Source: Caldilineales bacterium
Lineage (GTDB): Bacteria > Chloroflexota > Anaerolineae > J102
DNA: 64,000 bases
Assembly (NCBI GenBank): GCA_024102915.1
Contig: JAGFJG010000178.1
Coordinates: forward strand, 1 to 64,000
Direction of reading: 5' to 3'
The notes under the pieces are model-generated. The model did not search any database. It was given only the letters and a program-made list of their open reading frames with translations, and was not told where the DNA came from. The position numbers were made by a program, and so were the translations under genes. Of this stretch, positions 7,966 to 19,055 are shown in pieces; positions within the stretch are counted from its first letter, which is position 1; each line of letters starts with the position of its first letter.

Positions 7966-8915
7966 CGCGGCGGCGTTGGCGACGGACGCAATCCTGACCG
8001 TAATACCTGGGCATAAGCGCGCATTCGTTCCATCCGCAATGTGCGCTTGTGCCCGACCAGCCATTTCGCCCCTTCGCGCAGCCATTGGAATGCAAAGATC
8101 GCCAGCAGCCACAGCCGCAGCGTCTCCGCCCAGAATGATCCGTAGTATTTCCGCGTATAGAGTACTCGGCTGCTGAAAAAGCGGACGTGACGGCTGGCCA
8201 TCACTTGTTCGCTGGATTTGCCCTCGTAGTGCACGATGCCCGCCGCCGGAACATATCCCACCTGCCAGCCAGCCTCCACTGCTCGTCTGCACCAGTCCAG
8301 TTCTTCCGAATACATGAAAAAGGACTCGTCCAGCCCGCCGATCTGTTCATACACCTGGCGGCGGGCGAACATGGCCGCCCCCACGATCCAATCGACGGTT
8401 TGAGGGATGTCGTCCGCCTGATCGGCCAGATAGTAGCGACGGAACAGCGATAGCCCTGGCAGGTATTCCTGCACGACCGCGCTTTCGGTGAAGAGGACGG
8501 GCAATGTGGGGAAGCGACGGCGGCTGGATTGCACCGAACCATCGGGATAGCGCAATCTCGGCCCGGCAATGCCAACGCCGGGGTTCGCTTCCAGATAACG
8601 CCAGAGTTCGGCGATGCTGCCGGGGTCAGGTTCGGCGTCGGGGTTCAACAGAAACAGGTAATCGCCGCGCGCCTTCGCCAATGCCTGATTGTTCCCGCTA
8701 GTGAAACTTCTGTTCTCTTTGTTTGCGATGACGTGGACTTCGGGAAAAGCCTGAATGACCGCCTGCACTGTGCCATCGCTGCTGGCATTGTCCACCACGA
8801 TAATCTCATAGCTGCGTTCACTTCCCCCCGCCGCTGGCAGCGCCGCCAGGCATTTCAGCAACAGGTCTCGTACATTCCAGGAAACGATAAGGATGGAGAT
8901 GTCGACCGCAGCCAT
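7962..8915 (-). CDS. Family 2 glycosyltransferase (rhamnosyltransferase-like)
   Basis: 317 residues from ATG 8915; an in-frame extension to 8978 lacks family similarity. The GT-A core shows ISILIVSWNVRDLL, IIVVDNASSDGTV and the DxD-like YLFLLNPDAEPDP. FFMYSEELDWCRR is typical of WbbL-type transferases that extend cell-surface polysaccharides. A hydrophobic stretch near the C-terminus (LWLLAIFAFQWL) may associate with the membrane. The GDP-D-rhamnose genes 4 kb away make a deoxysugar donor possible, but this is inference. No strong ribosome-binding site is visible. Confidence 0.85.
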   Translation of the reverse strand: MAAVDISILIVSWNVRDLLLKCLAALPAAGGSERSYEIIVVDNASSDGTVQAVIQAFPEVHVIANKENRSFTSGNNQALAKARGDYLFLLNPDAEPDPGSIAELWRYLEANPGVGIAGPRLRYPDGSVQSSRRRFPTLPVLFTESAVVQEYLPGLSLFRRYYLADQADDIPQTVDWIVGAAMFARRQVYEQIGGLDESFFMYSEELDWCRRAVEAGWQVGYVPAAGIVHYEGKSSEQVMASRHVRFFSSRVLYTRKYYGSFWAETLRLWLLAIFAFQWLREGAKWLVGHKRTLRMERMRAYAQVLRSGLRPSPTPPR

Positions 8916-9037
8916 TGAATTAAAGATAATGTCCGATATGCTGCAAAAGATTGCATGAATTGAAGAGAATACTCGCACCGATTTGCAGCGCGTTCAATGA
9001 CATACTGGCGTAAAGCTGCCGAAATCGCTATGCCAGT

Positions 9038-9388
9038 TTAATCGCCTGAGCGCTGGCGTGCACTCATCTTGGTTTTCAATAACTGTAGTTGTTCTTTGAG
9101 TTCGACCAGTCTAACCAGCTCAACTTCCTCCGCCGGGCTCAATCTTCCTACATGACTTTTGTTAAGCAATGAATTGATGCTCTCTTCCACACCTAGCGAG
9201 AACCGGAATTTGACGATTTCCTCCGCACTGGGCGCTTGAGTCAGGAAGAGAATCGTTTCACTATAAGCGCGCGACGAAACAGGCGCTAACCGGCTTACTC
9301 CCAACTCAATTACAAGCGACAACTGATCGCCAGTCATGTCGAGCAGCGGCACGACCGACTCTGGGATGTCCAAGGTCACAGTAGTCAT
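9038..9388 (-). CDS. Small antitoxin-like protein of unknown function
   Basis: 116 residues starting at ATG 9388, preceded by AGGAG at good spacing. The N-terminus MTTVTLDIPESVVPLL looks like a ribbon-type strand found in antitoxins. The C-terminal part (LLNKSHVGRLSPAEEVELVRLVELKEQLQLLKTKM) is a charged helix seen in many short cyanobacterial and chloroflexal proteins near toxin genes. No toxin partner lies next to it. Function unassigned; the antitoxin resemblance is from pattern only. Confidence 0.55.
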   Translation of the reverse strand: MTTVTLDIPESVVPLLDMTGDQLSLVIELGVSRLAPVSSRAYSETILFLTQAPSAEEIVKFRFSLGVEESINSLLNKSHVGRLSPAEEVELVRLVELKEQLQLLKTKMSARQRSGD

Positions 9389-9435
9389 GTTGCACGCTCC
9401 TGTTGCCGCCATTTTAACACACAACTTCGTGCGGG

Positions 9436-10407
9436 TCAGAAATCTCTTTCCACCACGTAGCGGGCGATATCTTCCAACGCCGAGCGATGCGGCGAGAAGG
9501 GGAACAGTGACAGGTCGGCAATGGCGTGATCGACAAAACGCACGGCTTCCACCCTGGCTTCGGCAATCGCCTCCGACGCTCGAATCAAGCCCACCACTTC
9601 GGCGACGACATCTTCACCCTGGCGCTGACCATCCACCAGCGCCACCAATTCATCCCGGCGTTCCGGCTGTTGGATGTAGAAGAACACGGGCAGGGTGATG
9701 ATGCCGGAACGCAGATCGGATCCGGCGGGTTTGCCCAACGTATTCTCGTCCGCCACGAAGTCGAGGATGTCATCGACGATCTGGAAGGCCATGCCCAGGT
9801 GATAACCATAGGCGCGCAACGCTTCTTCCGCCTCGTCAGGAGCGGCGCCCAACACCGCCGCCGTGCGCGTGGCCACCTCGAACAGCGCCGCCGTCTTGCC
9901 ATAGATGCGGTCGAAATAGGCTTCTTTGGGCTGACTCCAATCGCGGGCGGTGAAGGCCTGCCGCAGTTCGCCATCGACAATGACCCCCAGCGTGTCGGCG
10001 AAAAGCTGAATCACGCGAGGATGTTCGGTTTCGGCGGCAAGGGCGGCGGCGCGGGCAAAAAAATAATCCCCGGCGGTGATTGTACTGGCGGGCGTCCACT
10101 GGGCGTTGAGGGTCGATTGCCCGCGGCGCAACAGCGCCCCATCGATCACGTCATCATGCACGAGAGTGGCGGTGTGCAAGGATTCAACTGCCGCCGCCAG
10201 GCTGATCAGGCGTCTGTGTTTGGCCGGAGGATAGAATCGGGCGGCCAGAAGCGAGAGGGTGGGGCGTACGCGTTTGCCGCCACTGTGCACCAGCGTAGTC
10301 AGCACCTCGGCCAGCGGTGCGTAGTTGCTGCCGATCTTTTTCAGCATCAATTGCTCGACGGTGGCAAGGTCGTCGGCGACAAGGGCTTGGGCGGAGGCGT
10401 AGGACAT
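9436..10407 (-). CDS. Polyprenyl (trans-isoprenyl) diphosphate synthase
   Basis: 323 residues from ATG 10407; a TTG at 10452 would add 15 residues that overlap repeat DNA. The two aspartate-rich motifs are DDVID (about 85-89) and DDILD (about 212-216), with GGKRVRP near the N-terminus and GKTAALFE between. The residues before DDVID (LHTATLVH) lack the bulky pattern of short-chain synthases, suggesting a long product for quinone side chains. It condenses isopentenyl diphosphate onto an allylic primer. Confidence 0.93.
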   Translation of the reverse strand: MSYASAQALVADDLATVEQLMLKKIGSNYAPLAEVLTTLVHSGGKRVRPTLSLLAARFYPPAKHRRLISLAAAVESLHTATLVHDDVIDGALLRRGQSTLNAQWTPASTITAGDYFFARAAALAAETEHPRVIQLFADTLGVIVDGELRQAFTARDWSQPKEAYFDRIYGKTAALFEVATRTAAVLGAAPDEAEEALRAYGYHLGMAFQIVDDILDFVADENTLGKPAGSDLRSGIITLPVFFYIQQPERRDELVALVDGQRQGEDVVAEVVGLIRASEAIAEARVEAVRFVDHAIADLSLFPFSPHRSALEDIARYVVERDF

Positions 10408-10452
10408 GGGGAGCAGATGGTGTTGGGTGGTTGTCTGAGGGCTGAAGTCCAA

Positions 10453-10515
10453 ATACCGAAAACCGTAAACTGATTACCGAATACTGACTACCGAATACCG
10501 ATTATCCAATACCAA
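10453..10515. repeat. Heptad repeat, ACCGA type (nine units)
   Basis: Nine consecutive 7-mers can be read: ATACCGA, AAACCGT, AAACTGA, TTACCGA, ATACTGA, CTACCGA, ATACCGA, TTATCCA, ATACCAA. Neighbouring units agree at 38 of 56 positions. The last units overlap the final codons and stop of tatD. Confidence 0.85.
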
Positions 10516-11299
10516 ACAGCTTCCGCGCGGTGGCCGTCGTCTGCGCCGCCACTTCCGCAGAGGGCATGGCCCACAACTCAGCCAGTTTTTCGGCGACGAG
10601 AGCGACATAGGCCGGTTCGTTGCGCTTGCCGCGGTACGGGTGCGGTGTGAGATAAGGCGCATCGGTCTCAATGATCAGGCGGTCGCGGCGTAAACGCGGC
10701 ACAAGGGCTTGCAGCGATCGGGCGTTTTTGAATGTGACCGGCCCGGAGATGCCGATCACGAAGCCCCATTCATAGGCTTCTTCGGCCATGTCCAGGTCGC
10801 CGGAAAAGCTGTGCAGCACGCCGGTGAATGGCTTCTCCGACAACGGCGTGCCGGGCAGACGATCCTGCGCCCAGGCGCGTAACTCAGCCCGCACATCGTC
10901 GTGCGCCTCACGGTCGTGGATGACCACAGGCAGGTCGAGTTCAGCGGCCAGGTCGAGTTGGGCTCGGAAGGCCGGTTTCTGCACCTCGACTGGGACACGA
11001 TCCCAGTAATAGTCGAGACCGATCTCGCCAATGCCGACCACCCTGGGATGCCCGGCCAGCTCGCGCAACTCGGCCAACATTTCCGGCCCGAACCCGGCGC
11101 AGTCATTCGGATGGATGCCGACCGTGGCGAAGACCTGGGGATAGCGTTCGGCCAGGGCGATGGCGGCCCGGCTGTGCGCCAGGTCGATGCCGATGGTGAT
11201 GATTGTCTCGACGCCAGCTTCCAGCGCTCTTGCCACCATCTCATCCCGGTCTTCGTCGAAATGAGGGAGATCGAGGTGGCAATGGGAATCGATTAGCAT
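10502..11299 (-). CDS. tatD: TatD-family metal-dependent hydrolase (DNase)
   Basis: 265 residues from ATG 11299 (MLIDSHCHLDLPHF). The TIM-barrel metal ligands are present: H-x-H in DSHCHLD, E in GEIGLDYY, H in VIHDRE, H in LHSFSGD and D in ETDAPYL. TatD proteins are 3'-5' exonucleases or related phosphoesterases in the cytoplasm. The C-terminal KLFGIG and stop are written within the heptad-repeat DNA, so that end may be recently altered. Confidence 0.94.
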   Translation of the reverse strand: MLIDSHCHLDLPHFDEDRDEMVARALEAGVETIITIGIDLAHSRAAIALAERYPQVFATVGIHPNDCAGFGPEMLAELRELAGHPRVVGIGEIGLDYYWDRVPVEVQKPAFRAQLDLAAELDLPVVIHDREAHDDVRAELRAWAQDRLPGTPLSEKPFTGVLHSFSGDLDMAEEAYEWGFVIGISGPVTFKNARSLQALVPRLRRDRLIIETDAPYLTPHPYRGKRNEPAYVALVAEKLAELWAMPSAEVAAQTTATARKLFGIG

Positions 11300-11300
11300 G

Positions 11301-11392
11301 GGAGTTGGATGGATGGTTGGGTAGTTGGCTAGTTTGATGGAAAGTCCGCCCAACTCAACCAACTATCTAACAAACAAACTTGCAACCAACAA
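11301..11392. repeat. Word repeat GTTGG/CCAAC, inverted arms
   Basis: One arm (11301-11342) repeats TTGG/ATGG words, and a facing arm (11348-11392) repeats CCAAC/CAAAC. Spacing is 4 to 12 bases rather than strictly 7, so it is a looser relative of the heptad elements. The arms can fold on each other between pgm and tatD. Confidence 0.6.
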
Positions 11393-11395
11393 ACC

Positions 11396-12835
11396 TCATA
11401 CAATCCCCGCCAACTTCAATCCGTCGGCCAGGATGTCATCGACCTTATCCTCATGCACTGTCTCGCAATAGACGCGGATCAAAGGCTCGGTGCCGCTAAA
11501 TCGCACCAACAGCCAGCCGCCATCTTCTAATTCGAATTTGTAGCCATCGACGGTGATCTTGCCAGGGCAGTATAATCCACCGATCGTAGTAGGCTGTGCG
11601 GCATCAAGCCGGGCTTTGGCCTCTTCCTTGAATTCGTTCGATTCCAGGCGTGTATCGATCCGGTCGTAATAATGCGCGCCGCCAACCAGATCGAAAAGGC
11701 GGTCGAGTAATTGCGTGGGCTTGAGACCTGTTTTCACCATCAGGTCGAGCAAATAAAGATTAGCCAGGATGCCGTCGCGTTCGGGCACGTGGCCGCGGAA
11801 CGCATAGCCGCCGCTCTCCTCGCCGCCGATCAGCGCGTCCACTTCCATCATTTTTGGGGCCACGTATTTGAAACCGACGCCAGTCTGATACACAGGCACA
11901 TCAAAACGCTTCCCCAGCTTTTCCAACATCGAGGTGGTGCTGAGGGTTTTGACGATGGGGCCGCGTTCGCCGCGGATGTCGAGGAAGTACATGCCGAGCA
12001 TCCCGAACACGCGCAGTTGATCGATGAATGCGCCGTTCTCGCCGCCAAACCCGCAGCGGTCCGCATCGCCATCCATGATGCATACGCAATCGGCGTTGTG
12101 GAGCACACCCGCGGCCAACCCGGCGTCCACATTGGGCGGGATCGGCTCCGGGCGGCTCATCTCCGGGAAGATGGGATTGCGCTCGGCGTGCACTTCGATG
12201 ATCTGGGTGCTGCCGCCGCCAAGCAGTTCGCTCAGCCAGCCGGCGCCATTGCCCCACATGTTGTCCACGACCACGGTCAGTCCGGCGTCGCGGATCGGTT
12301 GCAGGTCGAGCAAGCGATTGATTTGGGCGATATAATCGGGTTTGGGATCGAACGGGCGGATAAGACCGGCCTCGACGCCTTCGTTGAAGGACACGCGGGC
12401 GGCATCCTCAACCTCGTTCGGGATAGCGGCCTCGATCTGTTTCAAACCGGCAGGATCGATGGCCCCGCCGTTGGGATCACGCACTTTGAAGCCGTTGTCG
12501 GCGGGCGGGTTATGGCTGGCCGTGACATTGATGGCCCCGATTGCTTGGCGGGCCTTGACGCTGAACGAGATCACTGGCGTGGGCGTTCCCGCCCCAGCGA
12601 AATGGACGGGGATGCCATTGCCAGCCAATACCTCCGCCACGGCCGCGCAGAAATCTTCCGCGCCGAAGCGTTTGTCGCCGCCGACCACCACGCCCTGCTG
12701 CACCTGGTCGGGCGAGTACGTCGCTTTGAGATAGGCGGCGAAACCCTGGGTGCAGCGGCGCACATTGTCGAAGGTGTAGTCTTCGGCGATCTTGCCGCGC
12801 CAGCCGTCCGTTCCGAATTTGATTTTGAAGGTCAT
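11396..12835 (-). CDS. Phosphoglucomutase/phosphomannomutase
   Basis: 479 residues from ATG 12835, preceded by AAGGATT. The alpha-D-phosphohexomutase features are [14 protein letters not shown], the phosphoserine loop [14 protein letters not shown], the metal loop DGDADRCGF, the sugar loop [10 protein letters not shown] and the phosphate-binding [11 protein letters not shown]. It interconverts hexose 1- and 6-phosphates. Placed before gmd and rmd, it may supply mannose 1-phosphate for GDP-mannose, though no GDP-mannose pyrophosphorylase is in the window. Confidence 0.92.
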   Translation of the reverse strand: MTFKIKFGTDGWRGKIAEDYTFDNVRRCTQGFAAYLKATYSPDQVQQGVVVGGDKRFGAEDFCAAVAEVLAGNGIPVHFAGAGTPTPVISFSVKARQAIGAINVTASHNPPADNGFKVRDPNGGAIDPAGLKQIEAAIPNEVEDAARVSFNEGVEAGLIRPFDPKPDYIAQINRLLDLQPIRDAGLTVVVDNMWGNGAGWLSELLGGGSTQIIEVHAERNPIFPEMSRPEPIPPNVDAGLAAGVLHNADCVCIMDGDADRCGFGGENGAFIDQLRVFGMLGMYFLDIRGERGPIVKTLSTTSMLEKLGKRFDVPVYQTGVGFKYVAPKMMEVDALIGGEESGGYAFRGHVPERDGILANLYLLDLMVKTGLKPTQLLDRLFDLVGGAHYYDRIDTRLESNEFKEEAKARLDAAQPTTIGGLYCPGKITVDGYKFELEDGGWLLVRFSGTEPLIRVYCETVHEDKVDDILADGLKLAGIV

Positions 12836-12846
12836 TAAAGAAATCC

Positions 12847-12881
12847 TTAGTTGAATTTGGGAATTGGGAGACTGGTGATTC
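12847..12881. repeat. Weak heptad-like element
   Basis: TTAGTTG, AATTTGG, GAATTGG, GAGACTG, GTGATTC can be read in sequence, with core spacing of 6 to 8 bases. It resembles the reverse complement of the 38254-38279 arm (ATTGGGAGA words). Confidence 0.4.
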
Positions 12882-12939
12882 AGTGCTGTCAAAGTGATTG
12901 ACGTGAATGCAAGCCTGCATTCTCAACCCATCCACCAAC

Positions 12940-13935
12940 CTACCAATTAATATTCGGCGAAGTATGTTTAGTCTCGGTTTCTTCCAGCATCGCCAGATCG
13001 GCGTCGACCATCAGGCGCACCAGGTCTTCGAAACTGACCGAATGCTCCCAACCCAACTGCTTGCGGGCTTTGGCTGGATTACCCACCAGCAGGTCTACCT
13101 CGGCCGGCCGGTAATATTTCGGATCGATGACGACATGCTTCTCCCAGTCCAGGCCGATGTGGTCGAAGGCGATGCGCACGAACTCGCCCACGCTGTGGGT
13201 CTCGCCCGTGGCCAGCAAATAATCGTCGGGGTGATCCTGCTGCAACATCATCCACATGCCGCGTACGTAGTCGGGCGCATAGCCCCAATCGCGCCGCGCC
13301 TCCAGATTGCCCAGCCGCAACTCCGACGACAGCCCAGCGCGGATGCGGGCGACCCCATGCGCCACTTTGCGCGGCAGGAATTCCAACCCGCGCCTTGGCG
13401 ATTCGTGATTGAACAGAATGCCCGAAACCGCAAACAGATCGTAACTCTCGCGATAATTGACGGTAATCCAATGGCCGTAGACTTTCGCCACGCCGTAGGG
13501 GCTGCGCGGCCAGAAAGGCGTCTTTTCACTTTGCGGCACTTCCTGCACTTTACCGAACATCTCGCTGCTGGAAGCTTGATAAAAGCGGATGTTTTTGTCG
13601 ACGATGCGGATGGCGTCAAGCATGCGGGTCACGCCCAGCGCCGTCACTTCGCCGGTCAGGGCGGGCTGCGAAAAGGAAGTGGGGACAAAGGATTGGGCGG
13701 CCAGGTTGTAGACCTCGTCCGGGCGGTGTTCTTCCAGCAGGTGGATGAGGCTGACCTGATCGAGCAGGTCGCCCTGCACGATCTGGATGCGTTCCTGGAT
13801 GTGTTCAATGCGGTCGAAATTGACCGTGCTGCTGCGGCGCACGACGCCGATCACGTCATAACCTTTGCCAAGCAGGAAATCGGCCAGATAGGAACCATCC
13901 TGGCCGGTGATTCCGGTAACGAGTGCTTTAGGCAT
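12940..13935 (-). CDS. gmd: GDP-mannose 4,6-dehydratase
   Basis: 331 residues. The extended-SDR cofactor motif is [16 protein letters not shown] at residues 6-21. The catalytic set is S124 in ASSSEMFGK plus Y147 and K151 ([12 protein letters not shown]). [16 protein letters not shown] is specific for Gmd. It converts GDP-mannose to GDP-4-keto-6-deoxymannose. AGAGGAATA precedes the ATG. rmd lies upstream on the same strand, so the two likely share a transcript and make GDP-D-rhamnose. Confidence 0.96.
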   Translation of the reverse strand: MPKALVTGITGQDGSYLADFLLGKGYDVIGVVRRSSTVNFDRIEHIQERIQIVQGDLLDQVSLIHLLEEHRPDEVYNLAAQSFVPTSFSQPALTGEVTALGVTRMLDAIRIVDKNIRFYQASSSEMFGKVQEVPQSEKTPFWPRSPYGVAKVYGHWITVNYRESYDLFAVSGILFNHESPRRGLEFLPRKVAHGVARIRAGLSSELRLGNLEARRDWGYAPDYVRGMWMMLQQDHPDDYLLATGETHSVGEFVRIAFDHIGLDWEKHVVIDPKYYRPAEVDLLVGNPAKARKQLGWEHSVSFEDLVRLMVDADLAMLEETETKHTSPNINW

Positions 13936-14014
13936 TTGATATTCCTCTTTGAATATTTTGATTCGATCTCAATGAGTGTTTTTCCACAGATTCCGCAGAT
14001 TCGAAAGATGTACC

Positions 14015-14962
14015 TTAGATTCGCGCTCGCCAATCGTCGAGAATGTCGGCGAGCGTTTGGTCGATGGGGATAGCCGGTTGCCAGCCGGTGGCAGCGACAA
14101 GCCGGCCGGGATCGCAGACAATGCGGGGGATGGTGGTGGGGCGTTCCAGAGCGGGATCCACGGCGGTGGAGATAGGCGCTTCTGCCAGATCGATAAACAT
14201 GTTCAGCACCTCAGCGATACTGAGACAACGCCCGCTGCCCACGTTGTAGACTTCGCCGCATTCGCCCTGGTTGAGGATGGCCCAATAGGCGCGCACGATG
14301 TCGCGCACATCGGTGAAATCACGCGCGGCCTCAAGATTGCCATGAAATAGCGGGCCTTCGCGTCGCCCGGCTTCGATCAGGGCGATCTGCTTGGCAAAGC
14401 TGGAAGTGACGAACATCTCGTTCTGGCCGGGGCCGATGTGATTGAATGGCCGCACCCGCACGGTGTCGAGATCGTGGCTGCGATGGTATTGCCAGCCCAG
14501 CAGGTCTTGCGTGACCTTGCTGACGCCGTAGGGCGAATAGGGGCGCAGCGGCGTGTCTTCATCGAGCGGCAGGTCTTCCGGCTCGATCACGCCGTAAACC
14601 TCCCCCGAACTGACGACCAGTATCTTGGCATGGAAATTGGCGCTGAGCACGCCGCGAAAGATATTGATCTGCGTGCGGACGTTTTGCTCGAAAGTCGCCC
14701 AGGGATGTTCCCAGGAGATAGGGACGAAGGATTGGGCGGCCAGATGGATGATGAACTCAGGCTGCCAGCGGGCCAGGACTTCGGCCACAGCCGCTTCTTC
14801 GCGCAGGTCGAGCTGCTCCAGGCGAACGCGTTTCGACTCGAAAGGCTGAGGCGGTTGCCGCCGGTAGATCGTGCCGATGATCTCCAGATCGGTTTCCGCC
14901 AACAAATAATCGATGAGATGGCCGCCGGCAAATCCGGCAGCGCCGGTGACCAGGGCGCGCAT
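14015..14962 (-). CDS. rmd: GDP-4-dehydro-6-deoxy-D-mannose reductase
   Basis: 315 residues, extended SDR. It has VTGAAGFAGGHLIDYL at the N-terminus, SSGEVYG at 118-124 and Y145/K149 (SPYGVSKV). RPFNHIGPGQ and DFTDVRDIVRAYW are typical of Rmd. It reduces the Gmd product to GDP-D-rhamnose. A plain NDP-sugar epimerase is the alternative, but adjacency to gmd favours Rmd. The gene starts 27 bases from a strong hairpin that separates it from metK. Confidence 0.9.
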   Translation of the reverse strand: MRALVTGAAGFAGGHLIDYLLAETDLEIIGTIYRRQPPQPFESKRVRLEQLDLREEAAVAEVLARWQPEFIIHLAAQSFVPISWEHPWATFEQNVRTQINIFRGVLSANFHAKILVVSSGEVYGVIEPEDLPLDEDTPLRPYSPYGVSKVTQDLLGWQYHRSHDLDTVRVRPFNHIGPGQNEMFVTSSFAKQIALIEAGRREGPLFHGNLEAARDFTDVRDIVRAYWAILNQGECGEVYNVGSGRCLSIAEVLNMFIDLAEAPISTAVDPALERPTTIPRIVCDPGRLVAATGWQPAIPIDQTLADILDDWRARI

Positions 14963-14986
14963 ATGCTGGCATTATAGCAGAAATCG

Positions 14987-15029
14987 AGAGGCCGCTCCCA
15001 ACCTATTTCCGGAAAGGGGGGCGGCCTCT
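14987..15029 (-). terminator. Hairpin between metK and rmd
   Basis: AGAGGCCGC (14987-14995) pairs with GCGGCCTCT (15021-15029), a perfect 9-bp GC-rich stem. Read on the minus strand it follows metK by about 30 bases; the T-tract after it is poor (CGATTTCT). Confidence 0.55.
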
Positions 15030-15058
15030 GGTTTTTGGCTATGTTTGGCGTGAGCTTT

Positions 15059-16285
15059 CTATGCGATCACGAACGTATCCAGTCCCGCGGCTTCGCGCAG
15101 TTCCTCGGCCCGGTCGGTGCGCTCCCAAGGCAGGTCGATGTCATCTCGGCCAAAGTGCCCGTACGCGGCGGTCTGCCGGTAAATGGGTCGACGCAGGTCC
15201 AGGTCGCGAATGATGGCGCCGGGGCGCAGATCGAAGTATTCGTCCACCAGTTGGGCGATACGAGCGTCGTCGATCTTGCCGGTGCCGAAAGTCTCGACAT
15301 TGATGCTGAGAGGGCGAGCCACGCCGATGGCATAGGAAAGCTGAATCTCGCAGCGATCGGCGATGCCAGCGGCCACGATATTCTTGGCCACCCAACGAGC
15401 CGCGTAGGCGGCGCTGCGGTCCACCTTGGTGCAGTCCTTGCCGCTGAAAGCGCCGCCGCCATGTCGGCCCATGCCGCCATAGGTGTCGACGATGATCTTG
15501 CGTCCGGTCAGCCCGGCATCGCCCATCGGCCCGCCCACCACAAACCGCCCGGTGGGGTTCGTGTAAATCAGCAGATCGTCGTCTACCAGTTCGGCGGGCA
15601 ACACCGGCCTGATCACGTGCTCGATCAACGCATGGCGAATCGCTTCCTGGCTGATCTCAGGCGCGTGCTGGGTGCTGAGCAAGACGGTGTGGATGCGCTT
15701 GGGCTTGCCATAGCTATATTCCACCGTCACCTGGCTTTTGCTGTCGGGGCGCAGCCAGGGCAGCGTGCCATTTTTACGCACCTCGGTCATGCGCCGCACC
15801 AGCTTGTGGGCATAGAAAATGGGCATGGGCATCAGCGTGGGCGTCTCGTTGCAGGCGAAACCGAACATCATGCCCTGGTCGCCGGCCCCGACCGCCTCGA
15901 TCTCGTCGTCCGTCATCGTGCCTTCTTTGGCTTCCTTGGCCTTGTCCACGCCCAGGGCGATATCCGGGCTTTGGGCGGCGATGGCCACCTGCACGCCGCA
16001 GGTATTGCCGTCGAAACCTTTTTCGGACGAGTCGAATCCGATATCCTTCACCACTTCGCGCACCAATCGGTCGAAATCGACGAAAGTCGTCGTGGTGATC
16101 TCGCCCAAGAGCAGCACAAAGCCGGTCTTGACCGCGGTCTCGCAGGCCACGCGGGCGTTGGGGTCATCGGTGAAAATGGCATCCAGCACGGCATCGCTGA
16201 TCTGATCGCACATCTTGTCGGGATGGCCTTCCGAAACCGACTCGCTGGTGAACAGCAGCCGGGGGGAGTTCATGAAAGTTGTCAT
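15059..16285 (-). CDS. metK: S-adenosylmethionine synthase
   Basis: 408 residues. Family motifs are [26 protein letters not shown] and the P-loop-like [19 protein letters not shown]. It makes SAM from methionine and ATP. An AAGGAG lies ten bases before the ATG. The protein is slightly longer than the E. coli enzyme, with [20 protein letters not shown] intact. It heads a methyl-cycle block with ahcY and the PfkB kinase. I see no SAM riboswitch in front of it, unlike mtnA. Confidence 0.98.
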   Translation of the reverse strand: MTTFMNSPRLLFTSESVSEGHPDKMCDQISDAVLDAIFTDDPNARVACETAVKTGFVLLLGEITTTTFVDFDRLVREVVKDIGFDSSEKGFDGNTCGVQVAIAAQSPDIALGVDKAKEAKEGTMTDDEIEAVGAGDQGMMFGFACNETPTLMPMPIFYAHKLVRRMTEVRKNGTLPWLRPDSKSQVTVEYSYGKPKRIHTVLLSTQHAPEISQEAIRHALIEHVIRPVLPAELVDDDLLIYTNPTGRFVVGGPMGDAGLTGRKIIVDTYGGMGRHGGGAFSGKDCTKVDRSAAYAARWVAKNIVAAGIADRCEIQLSYAIGVARPLSINVETFGTGKIDDARIAQLVDEYFDLRPGAIIRDLDLRRPIYRQTAAYGHFGRDDIDLPWERTDRAEELREAAGLDTFVIA

Positions 16286-16320
16286 CGTCGTCTATCTCCT
16301 TGATTCTAGAATCGGAAAGG

Positions 16321-16388
16321 AGTAATAAAGTAATGGAGTATGGAGTGACTGAAATCTGACAACTACTCCATCACTCATCACTTCATCA

Positions 16389-16390
<2 letters not shown>
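16321..16390. repeat. AGT/ACT word repeat with mixed 7-8 base spacing
   Basis: AGT cores at 16321, 16329, 16337 and 16344 face ACT cores at 16365, 16373, 16380 and 16388. GGAGTATGGAGTGA-like words oppose TCACTC and CTACTCCATCACT. It lies between metK and ahcY and overlaps the ahcY stop. Related to the heptad family but not strictly periodic. Confidence 0.55.
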
Positions 16391-17774
<1,384 letters not shown>

Positions 17775-17786
17775 TCATTGACTTAC

Positions 17787-18782
17787 TTATGTCGGTGGAT
17801 ATTCAGGCGTATTCTGCACAGCCCGGTTGCGCAGGATTTCCAATGCGGGGTTGTCGCCGTAGCAGGCGCGGAAACGGGCGATATACTGGTCGAGCGAGTA
17901 AGAATGGTTTTGCGTGCCCACGCGTTCCAGCACATAAACAGCCGCCACATTGGCAAGCTGCAAAGTCGTCGGCCAATCGAAGCCATAGGCCAGCCCGGTG
18001 AGCAGGCCCGACCGGAAGGCGTCACCCACGCCGGTCGGCTCCACGATGGCTTCTTCTTTAGCGACGGGCACGTGATGCGTCTCTGCGCGGGTGTACACAC
18101 TGGCGCCCTCGGCTCCGCGTGTGACCACCACAGCGCCCACGTGGTCGAGCAAGCCGTCGATGTCCAGCCCCGACAATTTCTTCGCCATCTCCAATTCGTA
18201 GTCATTGACGGTGAGGACCGCCGCCCCCTCCGCGCTGCGCATGAATTCATCGCGGTCGATGCGGGCAAGCTGCTGGCTGGGATCATAGATGAACTTGATG
18301 CCCAATTCCCGGCATTCCCCGGCATATCTCACCATCGCCTGCGGATCGTTGGGAGCGATGATCACCCAATCGATGCTGTCCTTGTCCAGGTTGTGGAAAC
18401 TCAATTCGCGCGAGCGGGCCATGGCCCCGGTGTGGAAAGAGGCGATCTGGTTGTTGTCCAGGTCGGTGATCACCGTGAACGTGGCGGTGAACTCCTGGTC
18501 GTAGACATAGGTCAGGGAAGTGTCGATGCCGACGCTGTTTAGCCAGGCGGCGTAGTCATCGAAGTCGATGCCCGCCGTGCCCATCAATTTCGGACGGTTG
18601 CCCAACAAGGCCAGGCTGTAGGCGATATTAGGCGCGCAACCGCCACGATGGCGCTCCTTGTCGTCCACCAGAAAGCTGACGGACAGCCGGTGCACGTGTT
18701 CGGGCAGAATGTGATCTCGAAAATAGCCGGGAAAACGCATCAGGTAATCCCAGGCGATGGAGCCGGTGACGATAATGGACAT
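17787..18782 (-). CDS. PfkB-family kinase, probably adenosine kinase
   Basis: 331 residues from ATG 18782. It carries the PfkB signatures RGGCAPNIAYSLALLG near the N-terminus and the anion-hole/base motif PTGVGDAFRSGLLTGL near the C-terminus (Asp in GVGDAF). The family phosphorylates sugars or nucleosides. Its place beside ahcY and metK argues for adenosine removal after SAH hydrolysis. The NHSYSLDQYIARF tail resembles bacterial adenosine-kinase-like members. Substrate assignment is inference; ribokinase-type activity is the alternative. Confidence 0.82.
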   Translation of the reverse strand: MSIIVTGSIAWDYLMRFPGYFRDHILPEHVHRLSVSFLVDDKERHRGGCAPNIAYSLALLGNRPKLMGTAGIDFDDYAAWLNSVGIDTSLTYVYDQEFTATFTVITDLDNNQIASFHTGAMARSRELSFHNLDKDSIDWVIIAPNDPQAMVRYAGECRELGIKFIYDPSQQLARIDRDEFMRSAEGAAVLTVNDYELEMAKKLSGLDIDGLLDHVGAVVVTRGAEGASVYTRAETHHVPVAKEEAIVEPTGVGDAFRSGLLTGLAYGFDWPTTLQLANVAAVYVLERVGTQNHSYSLDQYIARFRACYGDNPALEILRNRAVQNTPEYPPT

Positions 18783-18824
18783 GGGAAGCAATCAGGGGTG
18801 GGAAATGGGTGGAGATAGTTTTTT

Positions 18825-18882
18825 GGTATTAGATATCAGATATTGGGTATTGAGTAAACGGCAATGTCCAATATCTAAATTG
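18825..18882. repeat. Heptad repeat, GATATTG type
   Basis: GGTATTA, GATATCA, GATATTG, GGTATTG run at 18825-18852. The facing arm CAATGTC, CAATATC, TAAATTG runs at 18862-18882. GATATTGGGTATTG and CAATGTCCAATATC can pair with two mismatches. Confidence 0.8.
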
Positions 18883-18918
18883 ACGTCAGTTTGAGACCGC
18901 TACTTTTGACCAACCGTT

Positions 18919-19001
18919 GACGATAGATCATTGACGATGGACGATGGCGGATGCACTGATAAAACGAGTTCAATCGTCTATCGTCTGTCGTCCATCGTCG
19001 A
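18919..19001. repeat. Heptad repeat, GACGATG type, perfect inverted core
   Basis: GACGATA, GATCATT, GACGATG, GACGATG (18919-18946) face TCGTCTA, TCGTCTG, TCGTCCA, TCGTCGA (18974-19001). GACGATGGACGA (18933-18944) and TCGTCCATCGTC (18988-18999) are perfect complements. Together with the preceding element it fills most of the 273-base gap between the kinase and the HAD gene. Confidence 0.85.
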
Positions 19002-19055
19002 GTAAAAAACTACTGTTCTCGGCGTGACTTCAGTTTAATTACCAATATCCTATCG

